Below, one piece after another: positions 1 to 8,522 of a stretch of DNA of 64,000 bases. Made by a program: the position numbers and the translations under genes. Below the pieces are notes generated by a model that saw nothing but the letters and a program-made list of their open reading frames with translations, did no database searches and was not told the origin of the DNA. The stretch's first letter is position 1; every line of letters begins with the position of its first letter. The DNA is from Fructobacillus evanidus (lineage in GTDB: Bacteria > Bacillota > Bacilli > Lactobacillales > Lactobacillaceae): positions 147,503-211,502 of the forward strand of contig NZ_CAUZLM010000005.1 in the NCBI RefSeq assembly GCF_963580165.1, given 5' to 3'.

Positions 1-221
1 CGCAAATCAGCCCCAACCACCTCGATATTTTCTTGGCCGATGTGCCGCTCGTCAAGGACATCCAAAAAGTCTTGGCTGACCAAGACCAAGTAGCAGCCAT
101 CCTTGCCCAAGATGAAATCGACTTGACCATTGACTTGCACGTTGGCGAAGCAACTGGCCAAGCCTGGGGCTGTGACTTGACCTACAAGTATGTTGAAATC
201 AACGCTGCCTACGAGGGTTAA
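1..221 (+). CDS. argJ: Glutamate N-acetyltransferase / acetyltransferase ArgJ, 3' end only
   Basis: This is the C-terminal end of ArgJ, which recycles acetyl groups between N-acetylornithine and glutamate in arginine synthesis. The reading frame is open from base 3 to the TAA at 219-221, so the gene starts outside the window. The tail holds the family signature GQAWGCDLTYKYVEINAAY, matching the usual AWGCDLTYDYVKINASY end of ArgJ. argB starts 4 nt after the stop, so the two are one transcript. About 72 residues are visible; the autoproteolysis site lies upstream and cannot be checked. Confidence 0.9.
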   Translation, partial: QISPNHLDIFLADVPLVKDIQKVLADQDQVAAILAQDEIDLTIDLHVGEATGQAWGCDLTYKYVEINAAYEG

Positions 222-225
222 GACC

Positions 226-960
226 ATGATTGTCATTAAAATCGGTGGCAATGCCATCAGCCAATTAAAAGACGATTTCTTCCACCAAGTCAAGGAATGG
301 ACCAAGGAAGGCCAGCAAGTGGTCATCCTGCACGGTGGTGGGCAACTGATTTCCTCCACCTGTGCCTTCTTTGACCTACCAACCGAAAAGATTGACGGAA
401 TTCGCGTCACGCCACCAAGCGTTCTGGCCCTCACCAGCCACCTGTTGACCAACGTCATCCAGCCTCATTTTCAAAATCAGCTGGCCCAGGAAGGTATCCC
501 AGCCCTCGCCGTGAACCAAGAAGCCGGTCCCCTCTTCACCGCCGACTACCTTGATCAGGACACGTATGGCGAGGTCGGCGAGGTCACGGGCATCGATGAA
601 GCGGTGCTGGCACAGGTTAACCAAGAGAGCAACGAGCAAAACCCCGTGTTATTGGTCAACTCACTCGCCAGCGGCCCAAATGGCACCCTCAACGTGAACG
701 CCGACTCAGCTGCTCAGGCACTGGCTACCATGGCATCAGCCGACCAGCTGGTCCTCTTAACCGATGTCCCGGGAGTCCTCGTCAACGAAGAAGTCGTTAC
801 AGCCCTTAACCCGCTCAAAGCCAACCAATTGATTGACCAGGAATTGATTACCGCTGGCATGGTGCCCAAGCTCCAGGCCGCGTTTTCCGCTCTGCACCAT
901 GGTGTCCACAAGATTACCATTACCAATCACCTTGGCCAAGGAACAAAGTTAGAACTATGA
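226..960 (+). CDS. argB: Acetylglutamate kinase
   Basis: ArgB phosphorylates N-acetylglutamate, the second step of the acetylated arginine pathway. The chosen start (226) gives 244 residues beginning MIVIKIGGNAIS, the typical kinase N-terminus with the KIGG phosphate-binding Lys. An upstream in-frame start at 190 would lie inside argJ. HGGG (about residues 37-40) and the LLTDVPGV segment (about 180) are the expected amino-acid-kinase motifs. A GAGGG ribosome site in the argJ tail precedes the start. The length fits the short, non-arginine-inhibited class, since there is no N-terminal extension; that regulatory point is inference. Confidence 0.95.
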   Translation: MIVIKIGGNAISQLKDDFFHQVKEWTKEGQQVVILHGGGQLISSTCAFFDLPTEKIDGIRVTPPSVLALTSHLLTNVIQPHFQNQLAQEGIPALAVNQEAGPLFTADYLDQDTYGEVGEVTGIDEAVLAQVNQESNEQNPVLLVNSLASGPNGTLNVNADSAAQALATMASADQLVLLTDVPGVLVNEEVVTALNPLKANQLIDQELITAGMVPKLQAAFSALHHGVHKITITNHLGQGTKLEL

Positions 961-1122
961 TACGGACAAAAAATCGACAATTTTATCTCGCTTTTTTGGG
1001 GACTGTAAGCCCAGGCTTTTTTAAGTGCGCCTTCTTGACCGCTTAGTAGTGGAAAACGGCGAACAAGTCCCTGATTTTCGCCATCCTAAAACAGACCAGT
1101 AGAACCAATAGGAGGCTTTACC
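961..1122. other. argB-argD intergenic region
   Basis: These 162 nt hold no gene. A weak stem (AGCC..GGCT) followed by six T lies near 1008-1020 and could be a poor terminator or attenuator. A strong ribosome site (AGGAGG near 1110) serves argD. No convincing promoter was seen, so argD is probably transcribed with argJB. Confidence 0.4.
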
Positions 1123-2289
1123 ATGACAACGACTATGCATACTTACGACCAATTCCCCTTTGACATCGTGGATGGACACGATGCTTATCTCATCGACGAC
1201 CAGGGTAAGGAATACCTCGACCTGACTGCCGGTATTGGTGTCTGCAACTTTGGCTACAGCAACCAGCAAATTAAGCAGGCCGTGGCCGACCAGGTGGAAA
1301 AGGTCTGGCATATTACCAACTTATACCAAAACCAGCTCGCCGAAGAAGTCGCAGCAGACCTCTGCCCAGATGGTTACCAGGCCTTTTTCTGTAACTCTGG
1401 GACCGAAGCCAATGAAGCCGCGATTAAATTAGCCCACAAGGCGACTGGCAAGCACGAGCTCGTTGCCTTTGACTATGGTTTCCATGGCCGGACCACCGGT
1501 TCGCTATCTGTGACAGGCTATCCCCACATTCAAGAAGGCTTCGCTCCTTTGATGCCGGCAGTCAAGATGGTGCCATTTAACGATCCAGCTGCCCTCGATG
1601 CGATTACCGAGGACACCGCTGCCGTGATTCTCGAAGTCATCCAGGGTGAAGGTGGCATTAATGTTGGGCAGGCAGAATGGTTGCACCAAGTGCAAGACAA
1701 GTGTCATGCAACCGGTACCCTGTTGATTATTGACGAAGTCCAAAGCGGCATGGGCCGGACTGGTCACCGTTTTGCCTTTGAACACTACGGTTTGGAACCA
1801 GACATGATTACGGTGGCCAAGGGATTGGCGAATGGCCTGCCTGTTGGGGCCCTCCTCGCCAAGGAAAGTGTTGCCAAGCACTTCCAGCCAGGTGACCATG
1901 GCACGACCTTTGGTGGCAACAAGGTCGTGATGTCCGCCGCTAAGGAAGTCTTGAAGCAACTGAACCCCGAATTCTTGGCCACAGTCCAGGCCAAGGGTGA
2001 CTGGCTCTTTGACCAGCTGGAACAAAAACTCAGTCCGCTAGCAGCCGTCACTGGCATCAGTGGTGCCGGTTTGATGGTTGGGATTCACTTGGCTGATTCT
2101 CTGCCTGTTGGTCAGGTCATTCAGGCCCTCCAAAAAGAAGGCATCCTGACCCTCTCTGCCCGTGGCAACACGCTGCGTCTTTTGCCACCATTGATTGTGA
2201 ATCAAGACGATTTGGCCCAGGCTATCGACAAAATCAGCCAAACCATTCAACAACTTAGTGCTACTGACCAAGCCGTTGCTGCTAAATGA
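1123..2289 (+). CDS. argD: Acetylornithine aminotransferase
   Basis: ArgD is a PLP-dependent transaminase that converts N-acetylglutamate semialdehyde to N-acetylornithine. The 388-residue length is normal. CNSGTEANEAAIK (about 90-102) is the PLP phosphate-binding segment. IIDEVQSGMGRTG (about 204-216) carries the cofactor-contacting Asp, and the PLP lysine lies in VAKGLANGLPVGA (about residue 236). AGGAGG eight bases upstream supports the ATG at 1123. It is the last gene of the visible arg cluster and is followed by a hairpin terminator overlapping its stop codon. Confidence 0.95.
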   Translation: MTTTMHTYDQFPFDIVDGHDAYLIDDQGKEYLDLTAGIGVCNFGYSNQQIKQAVADQVEKVWHITNLYQNQLAEEVAADLCPDGYQAFFCNSGTEANEAAIKLAHKATGKHELVAFDYGFHGRTTGSLSVTGYPHIQEGFAPLMPAVKMVPFNDPAALDAITEDTAAVILEVIQGEGGINVGQAEWLHQVQDKCHATGTLLIIDEVQSGMGRTGHRFAFEHYGLEPDMITVAKGLANGLPVGALLAKESVAKHFQPGDHGTTFGGNKVVMSAAKEVLKQLNPEFLATVQAKGDWLFDQLEQKLSPLAAVTGISGAGLMVGIHLADSLPVGQVIQALQKEGILTLSARGNTLRLLPPLIVNQDDLAQAIDKISQTIQQLSATDQAVAAK

Positions 2290-2308
2290 CCTTAATGGTC
2301 ATTTTTTA
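2284..2308 (+). terminator. Terminator after argD
   Basis: AAATGACC (2284-2291) pairs with GGTCATTT (2297-2304), followed by a T run. The 5' arm includes the argD stop codon. Confidence 0.8.
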
Positions 2309-2663
2309 TTTTTTGGGAATTTTCCGATTGATTTAACGGTTAAAATTCTGGCCCACTAAGATTTCATTAGTTCATCTGAGCTCGAATTTTTTGCCCCAAA
2401 AACGTCAAGTTACTTTTTAAACAAGATAAATTTCCTCTCTTTTTTGACTTTTTAATCAATTTTTTTTAGAATCATTTTTTCTTTCATAAAAATCTCCAAA
2501 ACGCCAAATTTTCGCCTTTTTACTTAACACTTACTCTTTGCTAACCCAAGGGTAAATGTCATATTTCCTAACAAAAATCCTTTTCGCATAATCTTTTCAT
2601 TCTATGATAGACGAAATCGCAACGAAACACAGACTTATATTAGGAATTTATGATAATTGTTCG
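2309..2663. other. AT-rich intergenic region before the permease
   Basis: This stretch of about 350 nt is AT-rich with several T runs and no convincing gene. Short open frames that extend the permease N-terminus upstream (from 2604) have no ribosome site. It probably contains the permease promoter, but I could not fix one. Confidence 0.4.
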
Positions 2664-2682
2664 TTTGAATCTAAGATTCAAA
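2664..2682 (+). promoter_or_regulatory. Inverted repeat just upstream of the permease ribosome site
   Basis: TTTGAATC (2664-2671), a 3-nt loop and GATTCAAA (2675-2682) form a perfect 8-bp inverted repeat ending six bases before AGGAGG. It could be an operator or an RNA hairpin that affects initiation; the function is unknown. Confidence 0.5.
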
Positions 2683-2699
2683 GTAGAAGGAGGATGCTT

Positions 2700-4085
2700 A
2701 TGGCACAACCTATTCAAGAGACCGAGGTTAATCAAGACGGAACCAAGCGCTCTCTAAGCAACCGTCACGTGCAAATGATTGCCATCGGCGGTACCATTGG
2801 AACCGGACTTTTCCTGGGTGCGGGCTCAACGATTTCAAAATCAGGCCCCACAATTTTAATTCTCTACGCCGTATTGGGCACGCTCTTTTTCTTCATGATG
2901 CGCGCCATCGGTGAAATGCTTTACTCACAACCCGACCAACACACCTTCGTTGGTTTTATCTCTAAGTATTTGGGCAAAGGCCCCGGGGTCTTTGCTGGCT
3001 TGACCTACTGGTTGGCACTGATTTTTGCCGGAATGTCTGAATTGACGGCCATTGCAACTTATGTCAAGTTCTGGTTCCCAACCTGGAACACGGCCGTGAT
3101 TGAAATTTCTTTCCTCGCCGTCTTGGTTTTGCTCAACATTTTGGCAGCCAGGGCCTTTGGTGAAACAGAATTCTGGTTCGCGATGATCAAAATCATCGCC
3201 ATCATTTCGTTGATTGTGACCGGAATCTTCATGGTCATGACCGGCTTTAAGAGCCCTGGTGGGGCAACGGCCAGTTTTGGAAACATTTTCCATAACTTTA
3301 GTCTCTTCCCTAACGGCTTCCAAGCCTTCCTTGGCTCCATCCCAATGGTCTTCTTCGCGATGGCCGGGATGGAATTCGTCGGCATCACCATTGGTGAAAC
3401 CAAGAACCCTCGCAAGGTTTTGAAGAAGGCCATTAACGAAACCGTTTACCGTGTTTTGTTGTTCTACATCGGCGCCTTAATCATCATCATGTCCATCATG
3501 CCATGGACAAGCATCACTGCCGGCAACAGTCCATTCGTGCAAGTCTTCAAGTTGGCTGGTATGCCAGCAGCCGCAGCTGTGATTAACTTCGTGGTTTTGA
3601 CTTCTGCTTCCTCAGCTTTGAACAGTGTCCTCTTCTCAAGTGGTCGACACCTCTACCAGCTTTCTCGCGAGTTAGACTGGAAGCCATTGGCTAAGATTGC
3701 TAAGGCTGGTATTCCAACCCCTGCCATCCTCTTCTCCGGCGCACTGTTGCTCTTCGCACCCGTGATTGCTTCCATCCCATCTATCAGCGATGCCTTCCAG
3801 TTCGTTACTGGTGGTGCCAGTGACCTCTACTTGGTAGTCTACTTGATGACGATGGTCGCTCACCGACGTTTCCGTGTTTCACCAGAATTCATGCCGGATG
3901 GCTTCAAGATGCCTGGATACCGTTACACGAGTCCAATTACCATCGTATCCTTCGTCCTCGTCTTCTTGTCACTCTTCGCTAATCCAAACGATGTTATTCC
4001 CGCTACTGGGGCCATCATTTGGGTAATCGTCTTCGGCGGCTACTGCTACTTACGCTTCCGTAACCAAGAAGTGGCAACAATTTAA
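2700..4085 (+). CDS. APC-family amino acid permease (CycA-like)
   Basis: This is a membrane transporter of the amino acid-polyamine-organocation family with about 12 hydrophobic segments. The start at 2700 is set by AGGAGG at 2688-2693 and gives 461 residues. It opens with the family motif RHVQMIAIGGTIGTGLFLGAG in TM1, and later has FGETEFWFAMIKI and MPWTSI. The resemblance is to the D-serine/D-alanine/glycine, GABA and aromatic amino acid permeases; the substrate cannot be read from the sequence. It is monocistronic, with a terminator at 4108-4137. Confidence 0.85.
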   Translation: MAQPIQETEVNQDGTKRSLSNRHVQMIAIGGTIGTGLFLGAGSTISKSGPTILILYAVLGTLFFFMMRAIGEMLYSQPDQHTFVGFISKYLGKGPGVFAGLTYWLALIFAGMSELTAIATYVKFWFPTWNTAVIEISFLAVLVLLNILAARAFGETEFWFAMIKIIAIISLIVTGIFMVMTGFKSPGGATASFGNIFHNFSLFPNGFQAFLGSIPMVFFAMAGMEFVGITIGETKNPRKVLKKAINETVYRVLLFYIGALIIIMSIMPWTSITAGNSPFVQVFKLAGMPAAAAVINFVVLTSASSALNSVLFSSGRHLYQLSRELDWKPLAKIAKAGIPTPAILFSGALLLFAPVIASIPSISDAFQFVTGGASDLYLVVYLMTMVAHRRFRVSPEFMPDGFKMPGYRYTSPITIVSFVLVFLSLFANPNDVIPATGAIIWVIVFGGYCYLRFRNQEVATI

Positions 4086-4107
4086 TTGACTGTGTTTAGT
4101 TAATCAA

Positions 4108-4137
4108 AGTGTCCGTGTTCACACGGGCGCTTTTTTT
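4108..4137 (+). terminator. Terminator after the amino acid permease
   Basis: A ten-pair stem (AGTGTCCGTG with CACGGGCGCT, two G-U pairs) and TTCA loop are followed by seven T. Confidence 0.85.
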
Positions 4138-4284
4138 GTTCGTTTAAATCAGCTTCCTTCTATTATATAGGGTCCTTTCACTTGCCAAAATCCCATGCCA
4201 ATTCCCTTCCCTTGCCGTTAATTCAAACTGATTCTACCCGCCAAGCCTGCCAATCCACTAATTTAATAAAAACTGTTTAAGTTT

Positions 4285-4490
4285 ATCCAAAACTCAGGTT
4301 TGAACACGAGGCTTTGTGGTAAACTGATTTTGACGATGAATTCTAACCTATTAAGGCTAAAGCACCGCCAGATGTCGCCTGGCCCTTCTTTTTCAAGAAA
4401 CGGGCGGCTCTTGTTTGTTATTACAAACCGTAACCGAATGCCTATGGGTATTCGGTTGCGTTTTGCATTCCAGAAATACTAGGAGAGATT
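4285..4490 (+). promoter_or_regulatory. Structured leader of uppP with a terminator-like hairpin
   Basis: The 200 nt before uppP contain ordered RNA structure. A small hairpin GCCAG/CTGGC lies at 4367-4383. A GGCGG at 4403-4407 can alternatively pair with CCGCC at 4365-4369. A long hairpin at 4429-4460 (14-nt arms) is followed by TTTTG. The last hairpin resembles an intrinsic terminator directly before the gene, so attenuation is possible. I do not recognise a known riboswitch. A 60-codon open frame here lacks a ribosome site and was not called. Confidence 0.5.
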
Positions 4491-5312
4491 ATGCTTGACA
4501 TTTTTAAAGCCATTATTATTGGTATTGTCGAAGGATTAACAGAGTTCTTGCCGGTCAGTTCAACTGGCCACATTGATTTGGTGAGCCAATTCGTCCAAAT
4601 CAGCCAGGGTAAAGATTTTGAAAACATGTTTGAATACGTGATTCAATTCGGTGCCATCATGGCTGTCGTGATTTTGTACTTCAGCAAGCTGAACCCATTT
4701 AGCGCCAAGAAGACTGTGCGGGAACGCCAGGATACTTGGGTCCTCTGGTTCAAGGTGATTATCGCCTGCCTGCCATCAATCATTATTGGTTTGCCATTGA
4801 ATGATTTTATGGATGAGCACTTGCACAAGCCAGCCGTTGTTGCGACTGCTTTGATTGTTTATGGTATCTTGTTCATTGTGATTGAAAACATCTACAAGAA
4901 CAAAGCCCCTAAGATTAGTAGCTTAGCAAACATTGGTTACAGCACAGCCTTCTTTATTGGTTTGTTCCAAGCTTTGTCAATCGTGCCTGGTACAAGTCGT
5001 TCAGGGGCAACCATCTTGGGTGCCATTATCTTGGGTGCCAGCCGTTATGTAGCCACTGAATTTAGTTTCTTCTTAGCCATCCCAACCATGGTTGGGGTCA
5101 CCATCCTCAAGGTTGGTTCTTACCTCTTGAAGGGCAACACCTTCACGGGCGAACAATGGGCCGTCTTGGCAACCGGAACTTTCGTTTCCTTTATCGTTGC
5201 CGTTGTTGCTATCAAGTGGTTGTTGAAGTTCGTGCAAACACACGACTTCAAGGCCTTCGGTTGGTATCGAATCGTCGTTGGTTTAATCGTCTTCGCCGTG
5301 ATGTTTATGTAA
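4491..5312 (+). CDS. uppP: Undecaprenyl-diphosphatase
   Basis: UppP (BacA) dephosphorylates undecaprenyl pyrophosphate in the membrane, recycling the lipid carrier for peptidoglycan and other surface polymers. The protein has 273 residues with about eight hydrophobic segments. The two catalytic signatures are present: EGLTEFLPVSSTGH (residues 14-27) and PGTSRSGATILG (about 165). The start follows AGGAGA with good spacing. It stands alone between a structured leader and a strong terminator. The family is known to affect bacitracin tolerance; a BceAB-type transporter lies 5 kb away, but a link is only inference. Confidence 0.95.
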   Translation: MLDIFKAIIIGIVEGLTEFLPVSSTGHIDLVSQFVQISQGKDFENMFEYVIQFGAIMAVVILYFSKLNPFSAKKTVRERQDTWVLWFKVIIACLPSIIIGLPLNDFMDEHLHKPAVVATALIVYGILFIVIENIYKNKAPKISSLANIGYSTAFFIGLFQALSIVPGTSRSGATILGAIILGASRYVATEFSFFLAIPTMVGVTILKVGSYLLKGNTFTGEQWAVLATGTFVSFIVAVVAIKWLLKFVQTHDFKAFGWYRIVVGLIVFAVMFM

Positions 5313-5321
5313 TTTCATTTT

Positions 5322-5348
5322 AAAAGTCCCCGCTTGGGGACTTTTTTT
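5322..5348 (+). terminator. Terminator after uppP
   Basis: AAAAGTCCCC (5322-5331), GCTT loop and GGGGACTTTT (5336-5345), followed by more T. Confidence 0.9.
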
Positions 5349-5400
5349 ATGACTAAAATCTATAAAAAATCAACTTAGCCACCGGCTTTTCAAGCAACAA

Positions 5401-5427
5401 AAAAAACCAGCAATTGCTGGTTTTTTT
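5401..5427 (-). terminator. Terminator after folC (probably bidirectional)
   Basis: AAAACCAGCAATTGCTGGTTTT is a self-complementary stem with A/T runs on both sides, just after the folC stop on the minus strand. Confidence 0.8.
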
Positions 5428-5433
5428 ACTAAT

Positions 5434-6786
5434 TTATTGGTTACGAACAGCCTTGATGACCTCTTTAACGAGGTAAAAGGAGCCCGTGGCCAAGACAACA
5501 TCGTTCTCCTGGTCAAAGTGTTCCAGCGCATATTGGGTCGCCTGAGCCGGATTAGCAATCGTCAGCACCCGCTTTGCATCGGTAAACTTCAAGAATTCTT
5601 GGTAGAGGTCCTCGGCGGCCAACTGCCGGTCCTGGTTATCTGGCGTGGTCACGATAAAAGTTGTCTCCTCCAAGGCACACAGGTCTTGAACGCAAGTCAG
5701 TGTATCCTTATCAGCCAAAAAGCCAACAATCAATACCTTACGTCGGTTGGCAAAGGAACCCTGCACGGTTTCAATCAGGGCATTGATGCCATCAACATTA
5801 TGAGCCCCATCGACAATCACCGGTCGGGGTTCCTCCTGCAAGTACTCAAAACGCCCTGGCATGTGGGCCGTGGCAATCCCTGATTTTAAGGCAGCCAATG
5901 AAATTTTGCTGACACCATCGATTTGGGACAGGACCTGCCAGGTGGCGATGGCTGTCTGCAAGTTGCCCAATTGATAAGACCCCTGCAGCCCCAGCTGGAT
6001 ATCCTTGATTTCCTGGTCACCAACTGTGACGGTGACCGTTCGCTTCGTACCGCTTTCTGCCACCTGGTCAATTTCGACCATGGCGGCTGAAAAGACGCGG
6101 TTGCCTCGCTCTTGTGCAATTTTTGCCACTACCTCATCGACCTCCGGCCGTTGTGGGGCATAGGAAATAATGGTTTCACCCTCGCGGACCATCCGCACTT
6201 TCGTTTGCGCGATGGCGGTTAAATTATCGCCCAAAATCCGCATATGATCCATGCCAATCCGGGTCAAAATCGTGTAGTCTGACCGGGGAATCGCATTGGT
6301 TGCATCCAATTCGCCACCCAGGCCGGCCTCCAAAACCAGGTTGTCTGGGTTTTGGCGAATATAAAAGGCCATGGCCGTTAAGAAGGACGCCTCAAAACTG
6401 GAAATTTCAGTCAGCAAGTCCACCCCGTGGTCGTCCAAGACGACCAGCATGTCAAAGAAGGCCTGGGCAAAATCAGCCTCCGCAATTGCATCCCCGTTCC
6501 AGGTAATCTCTTCCCGAACTTCAAACAAATGCGGGCTGTTAAAGCCGGCGACGGTCAGCCCACTAGCCACCAAGAAGTTTGTCACCATCTTTCCGGTCGA
6601 ACCCTTCCCGTTCGTGCCGGCCAGACGGATGACCTTACTTGAAAGGCGGTCAAAACCGAGCCAACCAATAATTTGGCGCAAGAAGGCCACTCGGTCAATC
6701 TCTTCCTTGTACTTCATACCAGCCGGAATGCTCTCCAGAATGGCCAACGCCTGTTGATAAGTTTGGTCGTTATCTACATTTTTCAC
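5434..6786 (-). CDS. folC: Folylpolyglutamate synthase / dihydrofolate synthase
   Basis: FolC adds glutamate to dihydropteroate and/or folates, a Mur-ligase-type ATP-dependent reaction. The 450 residues include the P-loop LAGTNGKGSTGKM (about 52-64), the family SSFEASFLTAMAF segment, and VDGAHNVDG (about 328-336), the conserved signature of the C-terminal domain. A GTG start at 6786 is supported by AAGGAGG just upstream. It ends the folB-folK-folE-folC run but is separated from folE by about 260 nt holding a tandem repeat, so co-transcription is likely but not certain. Confidence 0.93.
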   Translation of the reverse strand: MKNVDNDQTYQQALAILESIPAGMKYKEEIDRVAFLRQIIGWLGFDRLSSKVIRLAGTNGKGSTGKMVTNFLVASGLTVAGFNSPHLFEVREEITWNGDAIAEADFAQAFFDMLVVLDDHGVDLLTEISSFEASFLTAMAFYIRQNPDNLVLEAGLGGELDATNAIPRSDYTILTRIGMDHMRILGDNLTAIAQTKVRMVREGETIISYAPQRPEVDEVVAKIAQERGNRVFSAAMVEIDQVAESGTKRTVTVTVGDQEIKDIQLGLQGSYQLGNLQTAIATWQVLSQIDGVSKISLAALKSGIATAHMPGRFEYLQEEPRPVIVDGAHNVDGINALIETVQGSFANRRKVLIVGFLADKDTLTCVQDLCALEETTFIVTTPDNQDRQLAAEDLYQEFLKFTDAKRVLTIANPAQATQYALEHFDQENDVVLATGSFYLVKEVIKAVRNQ

Positions 6787-6805
6787 CGTGACCTCCTTGT
6801 ACTTT

Positions 6806-6965
6806 CACTGGCTAGACGAACTGCAAACCGCTTGCGTTGCTGCTCAACTGACTGGACGAACTACAAACCGCTTGCACTGCTACTCAACTAACTGGACGAA
6901 CTGCAAACCGCTTGCACTGCTACTCAACTGGCTAGACGAACTACAAACTGATCATGCTGCTGGTC
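6806..6965. repeat. 40-nt tandem repeat, about four copies
   Basis: The GACGAACT(G/A)CAAAC core recurs at 6815, 6855, 6895 and 6935, exactly 40 nt apart, with the intervening sequence largely conserved and the last copy degenerate. The unit length is not a multiple of three, so the open frames across it are not repeat proteins. The array fills most of the 6787-7047 gap between folE and folC. The rest of that gap shows nothing else I can name. Confidence 0.92.
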
Positions 6966-7047
6966 AGCCGGCCCAGCCCAGCCGTCAACTTATCTAGCTG
7001 GACTGCAGCCACGGCCGACAGTCCGATTCTGATTTTTTCAGCAACAC

Positions 7048-7614
7048 TTATGCCTGTTGCAAAAAGAGACTTTGCTTGGCCAAATCACCCTTGAATTCGC
7101 CCATATAGTAGGTCGTTTCCGTGATATTACCGACACTGCGCACCCCACGCATTTCCATGCACATGTGGCGGGCACGAACAACGATGGCAATCCCCTTGGG
7201 GTGGATTAATTCGTCTAACTTCTGAGCCACTTCAGAGGTCAAGCGTTCCTGGACATTGGGCTTCTTGGCAACGTGGCCAATCAGCCGGGGCACCTTACTT
7301 AAGCCGACAATCTTCCCGTCGCTGGGGATATAGGCCAACGAAACCTCGCCGAAGAATGGCAAGAGATGGTGCTCACACATTGAGTAAAAAGGAATCTTCT
7401 TAACCGTGATGATTTCTTGGTCAACGTCGTCTTCCGTTGAGTCAAAGACGGTAAAGTTGGTAAAATCAGTATTGACCGCGCCAAAGACTTCGGCATACAT
7501 CTTGGCCACCCGCTCTGGGGTTTCCAACAGGCCTTCCCGGTTCACATCTTCGCCGACCGCCGTCAAAATGGCCCGCACTGCATCTTCAATAATTTTTTGG
7601 TTTTTACTATCCAT
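7048..7614 (-). CDS. folE: GTP cyclohydrolase I
   Basis: FolE converts GTP to dihydroneopterin triphosphate, the entry step of folate synthesis. The 188 residues contain the zinc and active-site signature SMCEHHLLPF (about residue 105-114) and the RxxHMCMEMRGV segment with the second zinc Cys. The start at 7614 (MDSKNQK) is preferred because GGAAAAG lies before it; an alternative ATG four codons upstream almost abuts the folK stop and lacks a ribosome site. It sits downstream of folK in the folate operon. Confidence 0.96.
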   Translation of the reverse strand: MDSKNQKIIEDAVRAILTAVGEDVNREGLLETPERVAKMYAEVFGAVNTDFTNFTVFDSTEDDVDQEIITVKKIPFYSMCEHHLLPFFGEVSLAYIPSDGKIVGLSKVPRLIGHVAKKPNVQERLTSEVAQKLDELIHPKGIAIVVRARHMCMEMRGVRSVGNITETTYYMGEFKGDLAKQSLFLQQA

Positions 7615-7629
7615 GGTCTTTTCCATTAA

Positions 7630-8121
7630 TTAATATTCTAATTTTTCAGCAACAACTCGGACCGCCTGGTCGGCCGGCAAAGCCTGACTGGCTTCCTGAA
7701 ACTTTTGGTAAGCTGGGTCATCAGCATCAAAGAGATCTAACAGCGGCACTAGGACAAACTTCCGCCGGTAAAGTTCCGGATGTGGGACTTGTAGCACCTC
7801 ATCGTCGATTTGTTCATTCCCATAGAAGAGAATGTCTAAGTCAATGGTTCGCGGACCCCAGTGAATCTCACGAACGCGGTGCAAATCAGCCTCAATTTGA
7901 TGAATCTTATCTAAGAGGTCGTGGGCCGAATAGGTCGTTTCCACCTTGGCGGCAATATTGTAAAAGTCGTCTTGCTTGACACCGCCAACTGGGCTTGTCT
8001 CGTAAATCCGTGACACCCGGTCCACCGTGATTTGGTCATCGCCAGCTAACGCCTGCAAGGCGGCATTGATGGCCGCCAACCGGTCGTTCAGGTTACTGCC
8101 AATACTCAGATAGGTGATCAT
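7630..8121 (-). CDS. folK: 2-amino-4-hydroxy-6-hydroxymethyldihydropteridine pyrophosphokinase
   Basis: FolK pyrophosphorylates 6-hydroxymethyldihydropterin before condensation with pABA. The protein (163 residues) begins with the usual YLSIGSNLNDR motif, has YETSPVGGVKQDDFYNIAAKV, and carries the family signature WGPRTIDLDILFY (about residues 91-103). Its start codon overlaps the folB stop by 4 nt (ATGA), showing translational coupling. Confidence 0.96.
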   Translation of the reverse strand: MITYLSIGSNLNDRLAAINAALQALAGDDQITVDRVSRIYETSPVGGVKQDDFYNIAAKVETTYSAHDLLDKIHQIEADLHRVREIHWGPRTIDLDILFYGNEQIDDEVLQVPHPELYRRKFVLVPLLDLFDADDPAYQKFQEASQALPADQAVRVVAEKLEY

Positions 8122-8498
8122 TGGTCAGCACCCCGCTTGCCGGTATCCGTCAACGTAATTTCAACGCTATCGAAAATCCCATTAACCGGTACAGCTAATT
8201 TGCGAATATTCAGCGACATGGCCACGATTTCGGCATCATAGACGGCTCGAATATCATCAAAGATTTGCTGGCCCAAGCGTTCGACGAGGTCAACCCGGCT
8301 ATCGGCAACAGTCTTTTCGATAATCCGATAAATGGCCCCATAGCTAACAGTATCCGTCAGGTCATCCGTGTAACGCGACTGGTCTGACTGCATTTGACAG
8401 GCCAAATCAATTTCGATGTTTTGTCCGATTTTCTTTTCCTCGGCGTAAACTCCGATATAGGAATGGAACTTCATATTATTTAACTTAATTGTCAACAT
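8118..8498 (-). CDS. folB: Dihydroneopterin aldolase
   Basis: FolB cleaves dihydroneopterin to 6-hydroxymethyldihydropterin and glycolaldehyde. The 126-residue product shows the FHSYIGVYAEEKKIGQ start and the VERLGQQIFDDI helix typical of the family. It is the first gene of the minus-strand folate operon; GAGG seven bases before the ATG supports the start. A later in-frame Met (MKFHSYIG) is a possible alternative start. Confidence 0.95.
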   Translation of the reverse strand: MLTIKLNNMKFHSYIGVYAEEKKIGQNIEIDLACQMQSDQSRYTDDLTDTVSYGAIYRIIEKTVADSRVDLVERLGQQIFDDIRAVYDAEIVAMSLNIRKLAVPVNGIFDSVEITLTDTGKRGADQ

Positions 8499-8522
8499 GA
8501 CACGACCTCATAATGTAAACAG

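Noticed and set aside
4300..4482. 60-codon open frame in the uppP leader
   Set aside because: No ribosome site, odd composition, and it covers a terminator-like hairpin.
6806..6965. CRISPR array
   Set aside because: Copies are adjacent without unique spacers and there are no cas genes.
6788..6997. Repeat-containing peptide encoded on the plus strand across the 40-nt array
   Set aside because: The 40-nt period breaks the reading frame each copy, so no protein repeat is maintained.
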